Shown here piece by piece: positions 5,796-6,529 of a DNA stretch of 6,529 nucleotides (the first letter of the stretch is position 1; every line of letters starts with the position of its first letter). Below the pieces are notes generated by a model. The model was not told the DNA's origin and ran no database searches. It saw only the letters and a list, made by a program, of their open reading frames with translations. The translations under genes and the position numbers were made by a program. Source of the stretch: Bacteroidota bacterium (GTDB lineage: Bacteria; Bacteroidota; Bacteroidia; Bacteroidales; Marinifilaceae); the NCBI GenBank assembly GCA_023400335.1, contig JAEXFF010000194.1, forward strand, positions 1 to 6,529. The letters run 5' to 3'.

Positions 5796-5804
5796 GGAGA
5801 TTTA

Positions 5805-5834
5805 TTTGTTATTAAATCTAAAAATATTAATTTG
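5805..5834 (+). promoter_or_regulatory. Predicted promoter of the V-type ATPase operon
   Basis: TTTG (5805-5808) and TTAATTTG (5827-5834), 18 bases apart, match the Bacteroidota -33/-7 arrangement with one mismatch in the -7 box. This is the same TTAATTTG variant seen in the divergent LysR promoter. Transcription would start near 5841 and leave a leader of about 100 bases before the subunit E start codon. The next gene on the other strand is divergent, so a promoter must lie in this spacer; this is the best-formed candidate in it. Confidence 0.42.
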
Positions 5835-5943
5835 GAGGCTTCAAATTATGGAGAAGGGCAGAGGATTTAATGGGTGTATTTCAAGTAATTGGAAAAGAAA
5901 AAAGAATTGAGATTATAAGAATAATTCAAAACAATATTCAAAT

Positions 5944-6529
5944 ATGGAAAATAAGTTAGAGGTTTTAACAAAAAAGCTGTATGATGAAGGGGTGGAGAAG
6001 GCCAGGAAGGAAGCTGATGAAATCATCAATAAAGCAAACGAACAGGCTGGAAAAATCATTGCGGATGCTGAAGCAAAGGCAAAGGATCTGATCGCCGGGG
6101 GTACACAAGAGGTGGATAATCTGAAGAAAAAAGCAGAGTCAGAAATGGCTTTGAGTGCACGTCAGGCATTGACAGCTTTAAAACAATCCATTACGCATCT
6201 GATTTCTGGTGAGGTAGCCGGGGAAATGGCTGAGACCGGATTTGAAGACAAAGCTTTTGTTCAGGACTTGTTAATTTCTATTGTAAAGAAATGGGATGTT
6301 ACTTCAGGAAATTTAAATTTGGATATTGTCCTTTCTCCTGATGAAAAAGCCCAGTTTGAATCTTTTGTGGCGAAGAAATATAAAGATTTGTTGGATAAAG
6401 GCCTGGAAGTAAAAGTCGGGAATATGAAAGAAGGTTTTCTGATCCGCCCGCAGGACGGGAGTTATCAAATTGCTTTTTCAGAGGAACTTTTTGAAGCTTT
6501 CTTCAATCAGTATATGAGGAGTTTTACAA
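5944..6529 (+). CDS. V-type ATPase (ATP synthase) subunit E, C-terminus beyond the window
   Basis: The frame opens at ATG 5944 and continues for 195 codons to the right edge without a stop. Residues 1-70 are a long amphipathic, Ala/Glu/Lys-rich helix (KLYDEGVEKARKEADEIINK, then 'IIADAEAKAKDLI'), the coiled-coil peripheral-stalk half of subunit E. A short hinge leads to the globular C-terminal domain, with LNLDIVLSPDEKAQF (124-138), then 'GLEVKVGNMKEGFLIRPQDGSYQIAFSEELFEAFF' with the family-typical Gly-Phe turn and strand (153-187). The final visible residues FNQYMRSF resemble the end of the domain, so only the last few residues are probably missing. Subunit E joins the peripheral stalk to the catalytic A3B3 head of the V-type H+ or Na+ ATPase. 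In Bacteroidota this gene usually opens the V-ATPase operon, which fits the 292-base regulatory spacer upstream. No Shine-Dalgarno precedes the ATG; the leader there is A-rich, as is normal for the phylum. Confidence 0.9.
   Translation, partial: MENKLEVLTKKLYDEGVEKARKEADEIINKANEQAGKIIADAEAKAKDLIAGGTQEVDNLKKKAESEMALSARQALTALKQSITHLISGEVAGEMAETGFEDKAFVQDLLISIVKKWDVTSGNLNLDIVLSPDEKAQFESFVAKKYKDLLDKGLEVKVGNMKEGFLIRPQDGSYQIAFSEELFEAFFNQYMRSFT

Overview
The window looks like a piece of a Bacteroidota chromosome, most likely order Bacteroidales. The reasons are its protein families (a lipoprotein GH29 fucosidase, a DUF4136 lipoprotein, a V-type ATPase operon), A/T-rich spacers, mostly weak or absent Shine-Dalgarno sequences, and promoter-like pairs resembling the Bacteroidota -33 TTTG / -7 TAnnTTTG pattern. 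I cannot name a genus from the sequence.

Layout, left to right. (1) Positions 1-701, minus strand: the N-terminal part of a lipoprotein alpha-L-fucosidase (GH29), cut by the window edge. (2) A strong intrinsic terminator at 761-792 closes the next minus-strand unit. That unit holds an outer-membrane beta-barrel protein (800-1423) and, upstream of it, a DUF4136-type lipoprotein with a very aromatic Trp/Tyr/Gly segment (1503-2180). (3) A compact ExbB-ExbD pair (3462 down to 2379) encodes an inner-membrane proton-driven energy-transducing complex, with no TonB, TolB or Pal gene beside it. (4) On the plus strand, a YeiH-family membrane transporter (3671-4732) faces, tail to tail, a LysR-type regulator of the YeiE/CysL/CbbR branch (4767-5651). 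(5) A 292-base divergent spacer carries predicted promoters and operators. It is followed by the V-type ATPase subunit E gene (5944 to the right edge), presumably the first gene of the V-ATPase operon.

The most informative non-coding structure is upstream of the YeiH gene. Three alternating copies of the half-site ATAACT/AGTTAT lie at 3568-3593 and contain TTA-N7-TAA, a T-N11-A LysR box. A fourth copy of the half-site lies at the predicted transcription start of the LysR gene itself. Together these suggest a self-contained regulator-transporter circuit, probably concerned with a small sulfur oxyanion. A second notable site is a near-perfect 22-bp palindrome just upstream of the predicted V-ATPase promoter, which looks like the operator of a regulator encoded elsewhere.

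I do not see evidence for an undescribed defence, mobile or RNA-guided system. There are no tRNA or rRNA genes, no CRISPR array, no insertion sequence and no integrase. The window is mostly ordinary housekeeping and envelope genes, with interesting regulatory DNA between them.
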